Positions 22,028 through 35,311 of a stretch of 64,000 nt of DNA are shown piece by piece. The stretch covers positions 6,516,066 to 6,580,065 of the forward strand of contig NC_087386.1 in assembly GCF_963675165.1 (NCBI RefSeq), in the 5' to 3' direction. Each line of letters begins with the position of its first letter. Within the stretch, counting starts at the first letter, position 1. The notes beneath the pieces are model-generated. The model searched no databases. It had not been told where the DNA came from and was given only the letters and a program-made list of their open reading frames with translations. Source of the stretch: Halichondria panicea. Taxonomy: Eukaryota; Porifera; Demospongiae; Suberitida; Halichondriidae. The position numbers were made by a program, and so were the translations under genes.

Positions 22028-23560
22028 GATATCAGGCAGTATATGTTGATATAATTTATACTCAAGTTTACAATTCTGAGGTTACTTTAATCGACTAGAA
22101 CTTGCTGAGCAACTTTTCTGACTTTCCGAGAGCAGTGGTTCGTTAACGGCAACCCAGAAAAATAACATATTTCAGTGCTGGTCTAGACATGCATGCAGAT
22201 ATCAGCCAGTATATGCTCAAGTTTACAATTCTGAGGTTACTTTAATCGACTGGAACTTGCTGAGCAACTTTTCTGACTTTCCGAAAACAGTGGTTCGTTA
22301 ACGGCAACCCAGAAAAATAACATATTTCAGTGCTGGTCTAGACATGCATGCAGATATCAGCCAGTATATGCTCAAGTTTACAATTCTGAGGTTACTTTAA
22401 TCGACTGGAACTTGCTGAGCAACTTTTCTGACTTTCCGAGAACAGTGGTTCGTTAACGGGAACCCTGAAAAATAATATATTCAGCTATATTGTTGGTCTA
22501 TAGACATGCATGCAGATATCAGCTAGTATATGTTGATATATACTCAAGTTTACAATTCTTGATCAGATTACTTTAATCGACTGGAACTTGCTGAGAAATT
22601 TTTCTGACTTTCCGAGAGCAGTGGTTCGTTAACGGGAATCCAGAAAAATAACATATTCAGTGCTGGTCTAGACATGCATGCAGATATCAGCTATAGTATG
22701 TTGATATGTACTCAAGTTTACAATTCTGAGGTTACTTTAATCGACTGGAACTTGCTAAGCAACTTTTCTGACTTTCCGAGAGCAGTGGTTCGTTAACGGG
22801 AATCCAGAAAAATAACATATTCAGTGTTGGTCTAGACATGCATGCAGATATCAGCTAGTATGTTGATATACTCAAGTTTACAATTCTGAGGTTATTTTAA
22901 TCGACTGGAACTTGCTAAGCAACTTTTCTGACTTTCCGAGAGCTGTGGTTTGTTAACGGGAACCCTGAAAAATAACATATTCAGTGCTGGTCTATACATG
23001 CATGCATGTAGATATACGTATGTTGATATAATTATACTCAAGTTTATAATTCTGAGGTTACTTTAATCGACTGGAACTTGCTGAGCAACTTTTCTGACTT
23101 TCCGAGAGCTGTGGTTTGTTAACGGGAACCCTGAAAAATAATATAATGTAGACATGTATGCATATCAGCCAGTATGTTGATATATACTCTTCTGAGGTTA
23201 CTTTCATCGACTGGAACTTGCTGAGGAACTTTTTTGACTTTCCGAGAGCTGTGGTTCGTTAACGGAAACCCAGAAAATATATTTAGTGCTGGTCTTACAA
23301 GCAGGTAGCAGCCATATTGAATACGTTGATACACTCTTTTGAGGTTACTTAATCGACTGGAAACTTGATGAAAAATTTTTCTGACTTTCCGAGAGCTGTG
23401 ATTCGTAAACGGAAACCCTGAAAATATATTCAATGCTGGTCTTAGACAAGCAGGTATCAGCCAATAATTATGTTGATATACCTAAGTTTACAATTATGAG
23501 GCTCCTTTAATTGACTGCATGGAACTTCCTGAGCAACTTTTCAGACTTTCCATGAGTTCA
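22028..23560 (+). repeat. Tandem array of about 150-bp units, left arm part 2
   Basis: About ten further units with spacing 145-175 bp, gradually diverging towards 23560 (for example TTGTTAACGG for TCGTTAACGG). Short frames spanning these units are repeat translations, not genes. Confidence 0.8.
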
Positions 23561-25383
23561 ACGGTAATTCATATAAAAGCATTTCTCGGACAAGTGTAAT
23601 GCAGGCAGTTAGTCCATCCATACCTTCAGGTATTGTCAACTAGAACGACTTATGACGTTCCATGGGCAGTATAATTCATGACTCTCAAATATTGATTACA
23701 ATTTCACTATGCAAGATTATTATTCAAGGCTCAGTGCCAAGATATAAGCCTTTTGAGTAAATTTGTGACAGATCGAAGGTCCAATCATAATTATATAGGG
23801 AAACTATAATATTGAGTTCTGACTAGAGATTGAATCAAAGTGTACAGACTATATACGTAGACTCTATACTATATAATTTTATTTCGCTGGGCTATAGCTG
23901 ATGTCTTGCATGGTGTGTACCTGGTTTGTTACATGACTATCTATATATAGTCTGTTGTCAGCAGTAATTACTATAGGTTTTGCTTAATAGATGTATAGTA
24001 TACTGTGTATTGTCTTGATTAATTTGATAGGTGCAGACTAGATTCTATACCAGGATCCAACACAGTATACACAAACAATCCTCATTATAGTCAAGTCCTG
24101 GCAGTGTATATACGTATAGTCTACACCAGTCCTATATACAATAAATTTATAGGTATATAGACGAGCAGTGACGATGAAGTAGGCAGTGATGATGCTGCGA
24201 TTGAAAGACATGCAGTTATGAGAGAGAGTGAAGAAAACTCACTGGATAAAAAATATACAGGCGTATATATATATATAGTTACAACATAAACTATATTGCA
24301 AGTAGATGATAGTTAAGCTTGTAGATTGTACACCATCGTCTCTAGATGTATATGTCCTATAGCTGTAATGCAAGGCCTATATATATATAGGCGATAGGAA
24401 AATGGGAGTGAGGCTGAAGCCCCTCATGCATGCAGGGCTAATTTACAGGTGATTTTGATGCATCCAAAGCACTTCCTGACACAGTAATTTCTGTTGTTTA
24501 CATTTTATAGAAGGCAAGCATAATTATATCCCTACCAAAGATCGGAGCGCCCCAATAAAAAAAAGACTTACTACTGTCAATATACACATACCGTGACAAT
24601 TAATCGTAAAATTAATTTTTTACACCATAAATACACCAAGCCACAGGTGTTTCAACCATTGACGATAAGTCTGTCGTCTGATTCGCCCAACCAGAAAAAA
24701 GTACAATCATACTTTTCCAGGAAAACAAAGTGACAACCCATAATTAAAGTTCATTTTGCTGCAAATTCTATAATTTATTACGATAGATCAAAGGGAGACG
24801 AGGAAAGAAAGAGATCCCATGAAGTGTTCTGGCATTAGCGAAGATGAGGTGCAAAATCATTACTTCTCGACTCAATAATAATTATAATGAGCATTATGCA
24901 TGGACTATCCCGTAGACATACAAAGTAAGATAATAATACAACGTACATACCAGACAGGCTTTAATATGGGGCTGTTAAATGTTGTGTCGTTGAAACTTAT
25001 CCAACTGATAGCCTCCTTCAGGGCAATATTCTAGATTTATTTTAACAGATACACCGGAGAGGGTATAGTGGATCAACCAATCCTTATTATATATATATAA
25101 TATGCAAGAACTATATACTCCGACCACTTCTTAGTTTTATTCTCTCTCACAGCCAACTATATAATTATAAGCCGCCTATTCGATCCACAAATAACTACAA
25201 TTCAAGCTATAACTTCAGCAATATGATTTTAATAATGGACTTCTACCCAATCATTTCCCCAAGCCTCCCAAAATGATATGTGAAAACTGCCTGGTTATAA
25301 TTATATAGAACTAAAAACAGACATAACATCATCTATTATACAGACATGTATACCAACGGCCACAACAGCGTCCTTAACTGGTT

Positions 25384-25993
25384 ATGCCTCGGTGCGCATG
25401 CGCAAGCGAGGTATACGGTAGTGTGTTTGTGTGTCCGTGTGTCTGTGTGTGTGTGTGTGTCTGTGTGTGTAGACTGTTTCAGCTGCTCAAGGATCAATGA
25501 AGTGCAAGTAAGAGTTTCTATAGGCTTCTAGTCATGCTTTCTTGGCTTGGTATTTGTGGATTTGCAAAATAAAGCTTCGTTCTCGAGTTATGCCTATAGT
25601 TTTGCTTACTTGGAATGCCATTGCAGCCTTTTCAGAAGAGTCCGTAGCAAAACTTGTTTACCGAGTGTTGCTACTCTACTTAGTAGTTAGCTCTGCACTA
25701 GAACGCTAGCTATTGATAGCTGCAAGAGTGAGAAGAGAGCTGCAAGGCTCTGCTGACTTGATTGCCGCAGCCATTAGACTTGAATTTTTGGCGTCGATCG
25801 TTATTAACAACAATCATCGTCGATCATTACCCACTCTTTGAGTTTCCCTGTGATTCTGGATTCTGCAGGCAGCAAAATTCATCATGATAATTATATAATC
25901 AATGTGTGTATAAAAGCTAGCTATATTAGTAGCTTTATGTTATGTAGCTTTGGCACCTCCACCGAGGCATCAGCACCCGCGGTGCTTTCATTC
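25384..25993 (+). repeat. R1 repeat in the loop of the giant palindrome
   Basis: Begins ATGCCTCGGTGCGCATGCGC, has a TG-rich tract, and ends CACCGAGGCATCAGCACCC. The surrounding 25090-26490 is the unpaired centre between the two palindrome arms. Confidence 0.6.
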
Positions 25994-26489
25994 ACCAAGG
26001 AATAAGACATAACATTAAAAACTTGGATTCACTCTCTGAAAAGGAAACACACTACTATCAAGCTATGCAAACTAGAGGGAACTGCAATTACAAAACCAAT
26101 CCCTGATCCTAAAATTGATTATGACACAAACCTATAGCACAAACTCTATAGCAGCCAACCCCAAAAAGCTGTTCTCTAAATCCACTATACCTATGCATGC
26201 CCTTGTAACAGATGTATCGTGAACTGCATGCATATAAGAACTTACCAGAACCATAGCTATAGCGTTAACAATCTGTCTATATATGTTATGTGTTTGTCCA
26301 ATACAATTATATACATGTGTTTTACACTCAGCGGCATCATATTAGTGATGCCTGTCTGTCTGTCACAACTTTCCAAGCCATCCCCTTATATCATCACCTC
26401 TAAATTGAATAATCAGAGAAGACAAGGGAATCCGTACACGAACAAATTCTTTGTTCCAAAGTCGATTATATCTATAGTATAATTAATTA

Positions 26490-29228
26490 TTATGGATTGG
26501 TTGATCCACTATACCCTCTCCGGTGTATCTGTTAAAATAAATCTAGAATATTGCCCTGTATATGTGAAGGGAGGCTATCAGTTGGATAAGTTTCAACAAC
26601 ACAACATTTAACACCCCATATTAAAGCCTGTCTGGTATGTACGTTGTATTATTATCTTGCTTTGTATGTCTACGGGATAGTCCATGCATTATAATTATTA
26701 TTGAGTCGAGAAGTATTGATTTTGCACCTCATCTTAGCTAATGCCAAAACACTTCATGGAATCTCTTTCTTTCCTCGTCTCCCTTTGATCTATGTATAAT
26801 TATCGACAATAGTAAGTGTTTTTTATTGGGGCGCTCTGATCGTTGGTAGGGATATAATTATGCTTACCTTCTATAAAATGTAAACAACATAATGTATGGA
26901 AATTACTGTTGAGGAAGTGCTTTGGATGCATCAAAATCACTTGTAAATAGCCCTGCATGCATGGGGGGCTTCAGCCTCACTCCCATTTTCCTATCGCCTA
27001 TATATATATATATAGGCCTTGCATTACAGCTATAGGACATATACATCTAGAGACGATGGTGTACAATCTACAAGCTTAACTATAGCGATTATCATCTACT
27101 TGCAATATAGTTTATGTTGTAACTATATATGCGCCTGTATTTATCCAGTGAGTTTTCCTCACTCTCTCTCATAACTGTCTTTCAATCGCAGCATCATCAC
27201 TGCCTACTTCATCGTCACTGCTCGTCTATATACCTATAAATCTATTGCATAATATAGGACTGGTGCATATAGACTACGTATAATTATATATACACTACCA
27301 GGACTTAACTATAATGAGGATTGCTTGTGTATACTGTGTTGGATCCTGGTATAGAATCTACTCTGCACCTATCAAATTAATCAAGACAATACACAGTATA
27401 CTATACATCTATTAAGCAAAACCTGTAGTAATTACTGCTATATATAGATAGTCATGCAACAAACCAGGTACACACCATGCAAGATATCAGCTAGCCCAGC
27501 GAAATGAAATTATATAGTATAGAGTCTACGTATATATATAGTCTGTACACTTTGATTCAATCTCTAGTCACAACTCAATATAGTTTCTCTATAATTATGA
27601 TTGGACCTTCGATCTGTCATGAACTTACTCAAAAGGCTTATATCTTATTGGCACTGAGCCTTGAATAATAATCTTGCATATAGTGAAATTGTAATCAATA
27701 TTTGAGAGTCATGAATTACTGCCCATGGAACGTCATAAGTCGTTTTAGTTGACAATACCTGAAGGTATGGAATGACTAACTGCCTGCATTGCTTGTCCGA
27801 GAAATGCTTTTTATATGAATTACCGTTGAACTCATGGAAAGTCTGAAAAGTTTCTCAGCAAGTTCCAGTCGATTAAAGTAACCTCAGAAGAGTGTATCAA
27901 TGTATTCAATTTGGCTGCTACCTGCTTGTAAGACCAGTGCATGCATGTCTAGATCAGCACTGAGTTTCAGGGTTCCTGTTAACAAACCACAGCTCTCGGA
28001 AAGTCAGAAAAATTTCTCAGCAAGTTCCAGTTGATATAAAAGTAACCTCAGAATTGTAAACTTGAGTATAATTATATCAACATACCAGCTGATATCTGCA
28101 TGCATGTCTAGACCAGCACTGAATATATTATTTTTCAGGGTTCACGTTAACGAACCACTGTTCTCGGAAAGTCATAAAAGTTGCTCAGCAAGTTCCAGTC
28201 GATTAAAGTAACCTCAGAATTGTAAACTTGAGCATATACTGGCTGATATCTGCATGCATGTCTAGACCAGCACTGAATATGTTATTTTTCTGGGTTCCCG
28301 TTAACGAACCACTGCTCTCGGAAAGTCAGAAAAATTTCTCAGCAAGTTCCAGTCGATTAAAGTAATCTGATCAAGAATTGTAAACTTGAGTATATATCAA
28401 CATATACTAGCTGATATCTGCATGCATGTCTATAGACCAACAATATAACTGAATATATTATTTTTCAGGGTTCCCGTTAACGAACCACTGTTCTCGGAAA
28501 GTCAGAAAAGTTGCTCAGCAAGTTCCAGTCGATTCAAGTAACCTCAGAATTGTAAACTTGAGCATATACTGGCTGATATCTGCATGCATGTCTAGACCAG
28601 CACTGAATATGTTATTTTTCTGGGTTCCCGTTAACGAACCACTGCTCTCGGAAAGTCAGAAAAGTTGCTCAGCAAGTTCCAGTCGATTAAAGTAATTTGA
28701 GTATATCAACATAACTTATTGGCTGATATACTTAATTGCTTGTATATAGACCAGGATTGAACATAATTATTCCAGTTCCCATTCTATAATCATGGCTCTC
28801 AAAAAGTCAGAAAAGTGGCTCGGCGTGTTTCAGTATAGAGCCAAATAACCTCTGAACAATAAATTGGGGAGTATAAGTAGGAGTTAGGTGACTGGCTGAA
28901 TTAAAAATGGTAATGTTAAATTCATACTAAATCTAGCTCAGTGTACAGACATAATTAATTGTCATTGTGCATGTAGCTATAGCTAGAGTCTACTGCAGAC
29001 ATGTGCAAGTAGCTAGCTATTATATTAAGTCTATACTGCAGACAATGGAGAGTCTACTTAAAACTAGGCTGGCCAGCTTTCTACTTACTTACATAGACTA
29101 GTATAGTGATCAGGCAAGAGCATATCTCTGTGCAAAGTCAAGGGTTAACCTTGGAATGCATTGCCCTGCTACGCCCACTCATTTACCTTTCACTTCCGCC
29201 TTTTCCAATTTCTGGCTTTCTGGTCCTA
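26490..29228 (-). repeat. Right arm of the giant palindrome
   Basis: Reverse complement of 19264-25088 without the 1.6-kb foldback element. Matching landmarks include GGATTGGTTGATCCACTATA (26495) against 25065-25085, the inverted 150-bp array at about 27830-28720, and CTAGTATAGTGATCAGGCAA (29098) against 19380. Tandem copy number differs between arms (about seven units here). Confidence 0.8.
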
Positions 29229-29830
29229 CATGCGCATGCGCCAAATTTTCATTGTATTTGTGGTCAGCAAAAATATTTCGTTAAGCATAGAAAATTCGAG
29301 TATACAAAAGATGCACATAGAGGGAGCTGCTTCACAAGGGGAGTTGCCGGTTGTGCTGCAGCATGATTATAGTGACCCAGGGCAACTTCAGGATGCCTCA
29401 GGTTTAGCAGGCTGTTGGACCTCTCTGATTCTAGGCCCCTACTCGTAACTCAGATAAATCTTGTTTGAGAAACGTAGATTCTCTTGATGTCTCTGAGCTA
29501 CCAGAAACAACGCTCGAATTGATATCTATACACTCCAGTCCTGTGAGTAGGACAAGATTAAAAAGAAACCAAAGACAATAAGTTTAAACCCTTACCTCAC
29601 AATGTTTAGTCTCATCCGTTATTAAATATTAAATTCTCGTATTAAACAGGTTATAATGTCATTGTTGATCCCTCTGTTCGAGCTGATGATGGCAGCACCA
29701 AGTTCTCTAGCTCACACTCTTCACTTGATCCACCATAAAATATATCAATGGTGGATCTAGATCTTGCCAAATAAAGGTTATAACGTTATAAAAGCGAAAA
29801 CTCGGCCTGAGATCGAGGCTAGGCCAGTAT

Positions 29831-29880
29831 ATAAATACTATACATGTGGAGTTACGCCAAGGCTGGCGTCAATATCAAGA
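29831..29880 (+). pseudogene. Right piece of the interrupted B-type ankyrin exon
   Basis: After the GGCCAGTAT duplication the sequence reads GTGGAGTT ... GCCAAGGCTGGCGTCAATATC AAGACT in pieces. This matches the end of B-type exons (GAGGCCAAGGCTGACGTCAAC at 49857). The middle of the repeat is decayed. Confidence 0.55.
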
Positions 29881-29955
29881 CTATATAGACATTTTTAGCT
29901 GCAGTTTCAGTAAAAAAATTAGCCGCGGCCGCTATTTGAATGTGCGGTCATCAAG

Positions 29956-30000
29956 GCAGTAATTGCACGTCGTCATTAACGACGTGCAATTACTGATACG
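29956..30000. repeat. Perfect short hairpin
   Basis: CAGTAATTGCACGTCGT and its exact complement are separated by five to six bases. It lies in a non-coding repeat area. Confidence 0.55.
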
Positions 30001-30436
30001 CAATTAATCACTGTACGCATCACAGTGAATAATAGGACAACATGCGATTATGTTTTTATAACCCCCCTATAAATTTTTGGCTGGATCCGCCCCTGGTTTA
30101 TGTTATGTAGCTTTGACACCTTCACCGAGGCATCAGCACCCACGGTGCTTTCATTATTATAGCGGGTAAATTTTGCAAAGGAGGCAAATGAATTATTTTT
30201 GGCGATGTTTAATATGCTGCATGTCAACATTGCAAGATTTTTAATTTTGGGTTAGAATTACCCTCACCTTGGTTCGCTAAATCGGCAAATTTACCTGCTA
30301 TATAGCGGTATAATTATTATGGTTTATCATAATTATACCAGACTTACGTCACCACTAATTGATCTCATTGGTCAACAGTTATAGGATATGTAAAAAAATA
30401 TTATACAGCCCCAGGTATGCACAGTTTTAAATTGTT

Positions 30437-31400
30437 ATACCTAGGTGCGCATGCATGCGCAAGCGAGGTATGCGGTGGTGTGTTTGTGTGTCTATTTGTC
30501 TGCATGTGTGTGTGTGTGTGTGTGTGTGTGTATAGACTGCTACAGCTGCTCAAGGATCAATGAAGTTCAAGTAAGAGTTTCTATAGGCTTCTATAGTCAT
30601 GTTTTCTTGGATATTAATTCGTGGATTTGCAAAATAAATTAAATTAATAATAAATGCTTTGTTCTCGAGTTATGCCTAGTTTGCTTACTTGGAATGCCAT
30701 TGCAGCCTTTTCAGAAGAGTGCGTAGAAAAACTTGTCCATGGAATGTTGCTACTATACTTAGTAGTTAGCTCTGCACTAAAATGCTAGCTATATATATTG
30801 CATAGTAGCTGCAAAAGTGAGAAGAGACCTGCAAAGCTCTACTCATTCAGCTATTCATGGCGGATCATTACCCACTCTTTATCTGCATGCAGCAACATTT
30901 ATTAATGTAAATGTATAATGTGTGCATAAAAGCTATTGCAATAGCTATAAATTATATAGCTTTGACACTTCTACTGAGGCATCCGCAGCATCTGCACGGT
31001 GCTTTCATTATGCCTCGAGGCGTAGTCACACGAGTGATACGGTATATAAAGCTGACTGTGCATGTGTACGTGTGTGTGTGTGTGTGTGTGTGTTCCAGTC
31101 AACAGTTGCAATGCGACGAAAACTAACAGCTTCTATATATACGCTTCTAACTACGTTCTCTTGGATTTTGATTCGTGGATTAGCAAACTAAAGCTTCTTT
31201 CTTGAGTTATGGCTACATTGAATCTTTTGTAGCATCATCTGTTTGCACGAAGTTTCTATTCAACTCATAAGTTAGTCTTACACTAAAGCGCTAGCTTTTT
31301 GTTTGCGTCAGAAAAGAGCTGTAAAGCTAGCTATAATTATAGTAACCATTAATTGTTTGAACTTGACCTCTTGCAGACATACCCCTTATTCCTGTGTATG
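30437..31400 (+). repeat. R1 repeats, one full and one partial, with TG-rich tracts
   Basis: The first copy starts CTAGGTGCGCATGCATGCGC at about 30440 and ends at CGGTGCTTTCATTATGCC near 31015. The second starts there (ATGCCTCGAGGCGTAGTCAC), has its own TG tract, and fades by 31400. Frames crossing the TG tracts are artefacts. Confidence 0.5.
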
Positions 31401-31683
31401 TAATGCGCATGCACGTGCTCATCCCCACGTGGGAGAGAATATCCAGATCCAGGCAGAATCTCTTTCCTGAGGGCCTGGTAAGCCACAAACACTATACATA
31501 TACAATATAGATAACAATATGCATGTATACACTTCTTCTTAGTTAGATATTATATACACTGAACCACACATCTTGGCAGAATCAATTTTCTTCTCTCTTG
31601 AGGTTCTGGTAAGCCACATAATGCAATAGATAACAACAATAGATGCATGTAAACAAGTCTTTTCTTCCTAGTGAGTTTATATA

Positions 31684-31888
31684 CCGTATAGCGGGTAATT
31701 TTCGGGGGACAAAATATTCGTGGTTCAGCAATATTGAGACATTTCGTGGGTAATATTTTCGTGGTTGCGCTTGCACTGTAGGTAAAGATAAGCAAGGTCG
31801 CTTCATTCGTGGGTAAAATATTCGTGGTCAGACCTCCAACCACGAAAATTACAAATATTTTGCCCCACAAAAATTACACGCTATACGG
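31684..31888. mobile_element. TA-flanked MITE (CCGTATAGCGGGTAATTTTCG)
   Basis: The left end CCGTATAGCGGGTAATTTTC and right end AAAATTACACGCTATACGG are inverted repeats and both sit next to TA. Interior direct repeats of ATTCGTGG are visible. About 205 bp. Confidence 0.65.
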
Positions 31889-32329
31889 TAGATAAGCTTA
31901 CTTTAATGTATAGAAACTTATTCCCTCTACTAATACTTTTTGAGCGAAAGCATAACATGGCGAGAGGCATAGCACAGCAACACTTGTTTTTTCAAGAAAG
32001 CCGAAGAAAAAAGAGCCATAATTGATGGTACTAAGACTCAAAGCGACGACAGAAACACAGAAGTTGCTCTCCCAACAAGTAGATCCATGGGCGTGGTTTA
32101 GATACATTTTATCGAAGAAGAGCTTGCAACTCCAGTAAAAGACGTCGGATGGTCAACGCTTGGGCCAAGGAAGCTCTTGAGCATCTGTAGGAGTCGATGT
32201 GTTGCTCAACTATAGCTCTTTAACGGCTGCAAATTCTGGCATAGTCTTGCAGTATCCATCGTAGAGTTGAATTGTTGCTAGGGGGAGGTCCTTTTATAGT
32301 GCTGCAGTCACGTGGTATAAGTCAGATAT

Positions 32330-32452
32330 ACCACACCTAAGAGGAGGGTATGCACATACCCTCCGCTATGCCATGGTTACATACCCCTCGGAGTAACCAC
32401 GGTAGGAGAGGATATATGGGTGCATATCAATCCTCTTAAGTGTGGTATATCC
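32330..32452. repeat. Short inverted-repeat element
   Basis: ATATACCACACCTAAGAGGA and its imperfect complement TCCTCTTAAGTGTGGTATAT are about 120 bp apart. Non-coding; it may be a MITE. Confidence 0.45.
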
Positions 32453-32763
32453 TATACTATATATAGGCAAAAGTATAGATAAGAGTAAGAGTGTTGAACT
32501 GCTGTAGTAATCGTGGAACAGCATTTGCCTTGACATGCGTCATCACTGTCGTCACTATGCAATTAATAAGTGCTGTTAAATAAACTATGGTCTGTGGTTT
32601 GTAGCACTGAACTGTGCAATCACAACATGTGCGGTTTCTGGGAAGTGTTGCTAACATAACAAATTAGTACTGATTTCTATCAAGTAATGACGCAGGAGCA
32701 GGGGAAAATGCTATTACTAGCAGTTCAACACTCTTACTCTTGAATTATCTACTCTTGATATAG

Positions 32764-32862
32764 GACAACCTGACAGCTCTGTATGCAGCCAGTCACAATG
32801 GACATGATGAGGTTGTGAGGGTCCTCTTAGCAGCCAAAGCTATTGTCAACACTCAGGACATG
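32764..32862 (+). CDS. Ankyrin-repeat exon, C-type
   Basis: Between TTGATATAG and ATG|GTTGGT, 33 codons, phase 0. Reads D-N-L-T-A-L-Y-A-A-S-H-N-G-H-D-E-V-V-R-V-L-L-A-A-K-A, a good ankyrin consensus. With 19051, the interrupted B exon and 32925 it completes one A-B-C-D module. Confidence 0.8.
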
Positions 32863-32924
32863 GTTGGTTTGGTTGTACAAACACAGCATGCTGCATGTTT
32901 ACAATGTTTTCTTCTTTTGTACAG

Positions 32925-33023
32925 GTGGGACAGAGCCCTCTTTGGGTAGCCAGTTTCAAAGGTCACCAAACATGTGTGGAGCTTCTAATTGATGCTGGGG
33001 CCAATGTTGATGTACCCAGAGAG
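32925..33023 (+). CDS. Ankyrin-repeat exon, D-type
   Basis: Between TTTTGTACAG and GAG|GTGAGT, 33 codons, phase 0. Reads Q-S-P-L-W-V-A-S-F-K-G-H-Q-T-C-V-E-L-L-I-D-A-G-A-N-V. A 62-bp intron separates it from the C-type exon. Confidence 0.8.
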
Positions 33024-35163
33024 GTGAGTGTATAAGTAGCTGTACACATATCAGAGGCCACTGGCCACAGCAGGGGGGGGGGGGGCAAATCACCTGCTAA
33101 AAAAAGGGTCAACTGTTTTTCTATAGTGTAGCAATTTTACTAAAAAAACTTAACCGTTATTGTGTTCTATGATCCCTTTAGAAGAGTAGACTAGCTATAG
33201 CAACGCACATTAGGATGTGCACTGATTCAGACTTGCAGTCAGCTTGCTCTTCAGCTTCAACAGTTTCTACAACTACATTTTATCAAGGGCATATCGACCG
33301 CCAAAGGTGGGAGAGGGCATGCAACTCAGCATCTACCCAACGTATTTATCAAAATCAAAATCATGGAGTACCAGATGTGCTATAAAGATAGATAAGAGTG
33401 ACACAGAGTTTACGGAGTATTACGTAATTATTATTCTGTAGCTAGCTAGCTATATGGGTGCTAAGTGATCATGAGTCTAGGACTTCCAGCAATGATTTAT
33501 GGACTACACTATCAAGTCTCCAGTGGAGTGAGTAAGTACCAGCGTCTCAGAGTCAAGCCGACCATCACCTCTTGTCAGGAGGCGTTTGCTTGCCAAATTA
33601 GGGCCAGAGCAAGGAAGTGTGAAGTACCATACTTGTTCGATTTAAAGCGACCCTCCAAATATGCGACACCCTCGATCTTTTCCAATTTTCTGACCTGTGT
33701 TGACAGCCACAGCCTCGATTCCAGGACGCAAGAAACATTTTAATTAAAGCGGCCTATAATCGAGGATAGTAGAGTAACCTCTCCAATTAGATGCAACCCT
33801 TTATATTTATGCGACACCAGGACTTCAACATAATTTTTCAACCTCCAAAAGAAACGATTTCTGGCTTCGTAATTATTTTAAAGTGTCGCTTTAAATCAAA
33901 TAAGTACGGTAACCATACAGCATTAGATTCCCAATTATTGTAGCATGTATGATTTTAGCCTCGATTCCAGGCCGCTTGAAAAAGGCGGCCTGCATGGTAT
34001 ACCTTGTATGCGCATGCGTGTACATTGCCCCAAAAAGGGGGTAATCCGTGTATTTGCAATTGTGGATACTGTCAGTAAAATAAACCGTATACAATTTGTA
34101 TTCTGATTTTACAGTCCGTTACATAGAAGTATTGTGCAAAGATGACTGAGTTCTTATGCCCTTTGTTGTATCAAGCCAAGTCTCTACTTAACGACACCCT
34201 ACACTGTAAGGCTACAGATGTTATATGATGTGTTCCTGTGGGTCCCCTGATGAGGCTGTGGTAATATAGACCAGGCAAGTGTTTTGCTACTAAATCTTGC
34301 CTTTATGTTCGACAAGAAGTCATTGCTGAAGATAAAGAAGCTAATGATTACTCCTGAAAGCTTTTAGTAAGCTTTAACTCGACACTCAGGAAGTTATTCA
34401 CTCAAGATCTACTGATGTATTAAAGAGTCCACCACTCTTCCTAGCTGGCAGCTCTAGCTGTCTGGGAGGCTTTCTTGAACTGTCTCTTTGATAAACGGAG
34501 CTAGAAGAAGCAACACTGCTGCAGCATAATTATTCTACTTTGATTAGTGTCTCTGAAAGCTGCCATTGTGGTCACATTGTCATATACGTATTCTTCCCTT
34601 TTGTAACTTTGTCCGTTTTTTTACAATTTGTTGTCAATTATTTCGCGCATGCGCATACAAGGTATACCAGGCCGCCTTTTTCAAGCGGCCTGGAATCGAG
34701 GCTAGTATATGATAAGCATGCATGCACTTATCAAGTTACATGGATATAACTATAGCCTCTGTCCCAGGCCGATATTTTTTTTTAAATGGAACGAGACAGC
34801 CTAGCTAGAAACAACGAGGCTGGGAACGAGGCTATAACAAGAATGTATTAAAAACTGGATCACGTGATCGTCGGACCTGCATACCCTGGCTGTGATGATT
34901 GCTGCTCCCACTGCAGTAAACTTTTAGCTGGAGGGGGGCTACAGCCCCCCTCCAGCTAGGACTTGTATTTGCCCCTGCACATGCAGAGCCTCCCATGTTC
35001 TGTTGCTGGTCCAACCGTACCAGAGCTAGTCATGTTTGTGTAGAGAGCACTGGTAGTTGGTGTATCCCCTGACATTAGTGTAGATAGTCATGTGATATTG
35101 TATAATGAGTGGGTCTGTGATGAGTGATGGTTCACCTGCTCACACTATCTTGACTCTGTACAG
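33024..35163 (+). other. Intron between D and A ankyrin exons, repeat-rich
   Basis: The ancestral D-to-A intron is recognisable at the right end (AGAGCCTCCCATGTTCTGTT, then GTAGTTGGTGTATCCCCTGA). Inside are an inverted-repeat element (33956-34704), an 82-bp one (34753-34834) and a 32-bp perfect palindrome (34926-34957). Open frames at 33244-33743 show no family features. Confidence 0.5.
33956..34704. mobile_element. Inverted-repeat element, TAGCCTCGATTCCAGGCCG family
   Basis: TAGCCTCGATTCCAGGCCGC and GCGGCCTGGAATCGAGGCTA are perfect inverted ends, followed by AAGGCGGCCTG and GGTATACCTTGTATGCGCAT in both orientations. Length 749 bp. Unlike its relatives, it shows no clean 9-bp duplication. 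Confidence 0.7.
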
Positions 35164-35265
35164 GCCGATGGAATCACTGCGTTGATCGTAGCTGCTCAGA
35201 ATGGTCATGTGAGGACAGTGGAAGTGTTGATTGCTGCAGGAGCTCAAGTTGACATTCAAGAGAAG
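35164..35265 (+). CDS. Ankyrin-repeat exon, A-type
   Basis: Between CTGTACAG and AAG|GTGAAA, 34 codons, phase 0: A-D-G-I-T-A-L-I-V-A-A-Q-N-G-H-V-R-T-V-E-V-L-I-A-A-G-A. It opens the second A-B-C-D module. Confidence 0.8.
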
Positions 35266-35311
35266 GTGAAATTTACTGCTTGTCTATCAGTAATTAATTG
35301 GATGTGTACAG

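Larger units (their letters stand above)
19199..29821. mobile_element. 10.6-kb composite palindromic transposon with 9-bp target duplication
   Basis: Termini TAGCCTCGATTCTAGGCCGA and CTCGGCCTGAGATCGAGGCTA are inverted repeats. The exact 9-bp duplication GGCCAGTAT flanks it (19190-19198 and 29822-29830). About 65 bp of the left end and the last 590 bp match the 734-bp element at 48132-48865, so an ordinary small element was expanded by a second insertion. That inner body (19264-29228) starts TAGGACCAGAAAG and ends in its complement; it is one huge inverted repeat with arms up to about 25088 and from about 26490. A 9-bp duplication suits Mutator-like transposases, but no transposase is encoded here. 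Confidence 0.85.

Noticed and set aside
25346-25531. Val/Cys-rich open frames over TG tracts, also at 30445 and 30911
   Set aside because: Translations of TG microsatellites within repeat R1.
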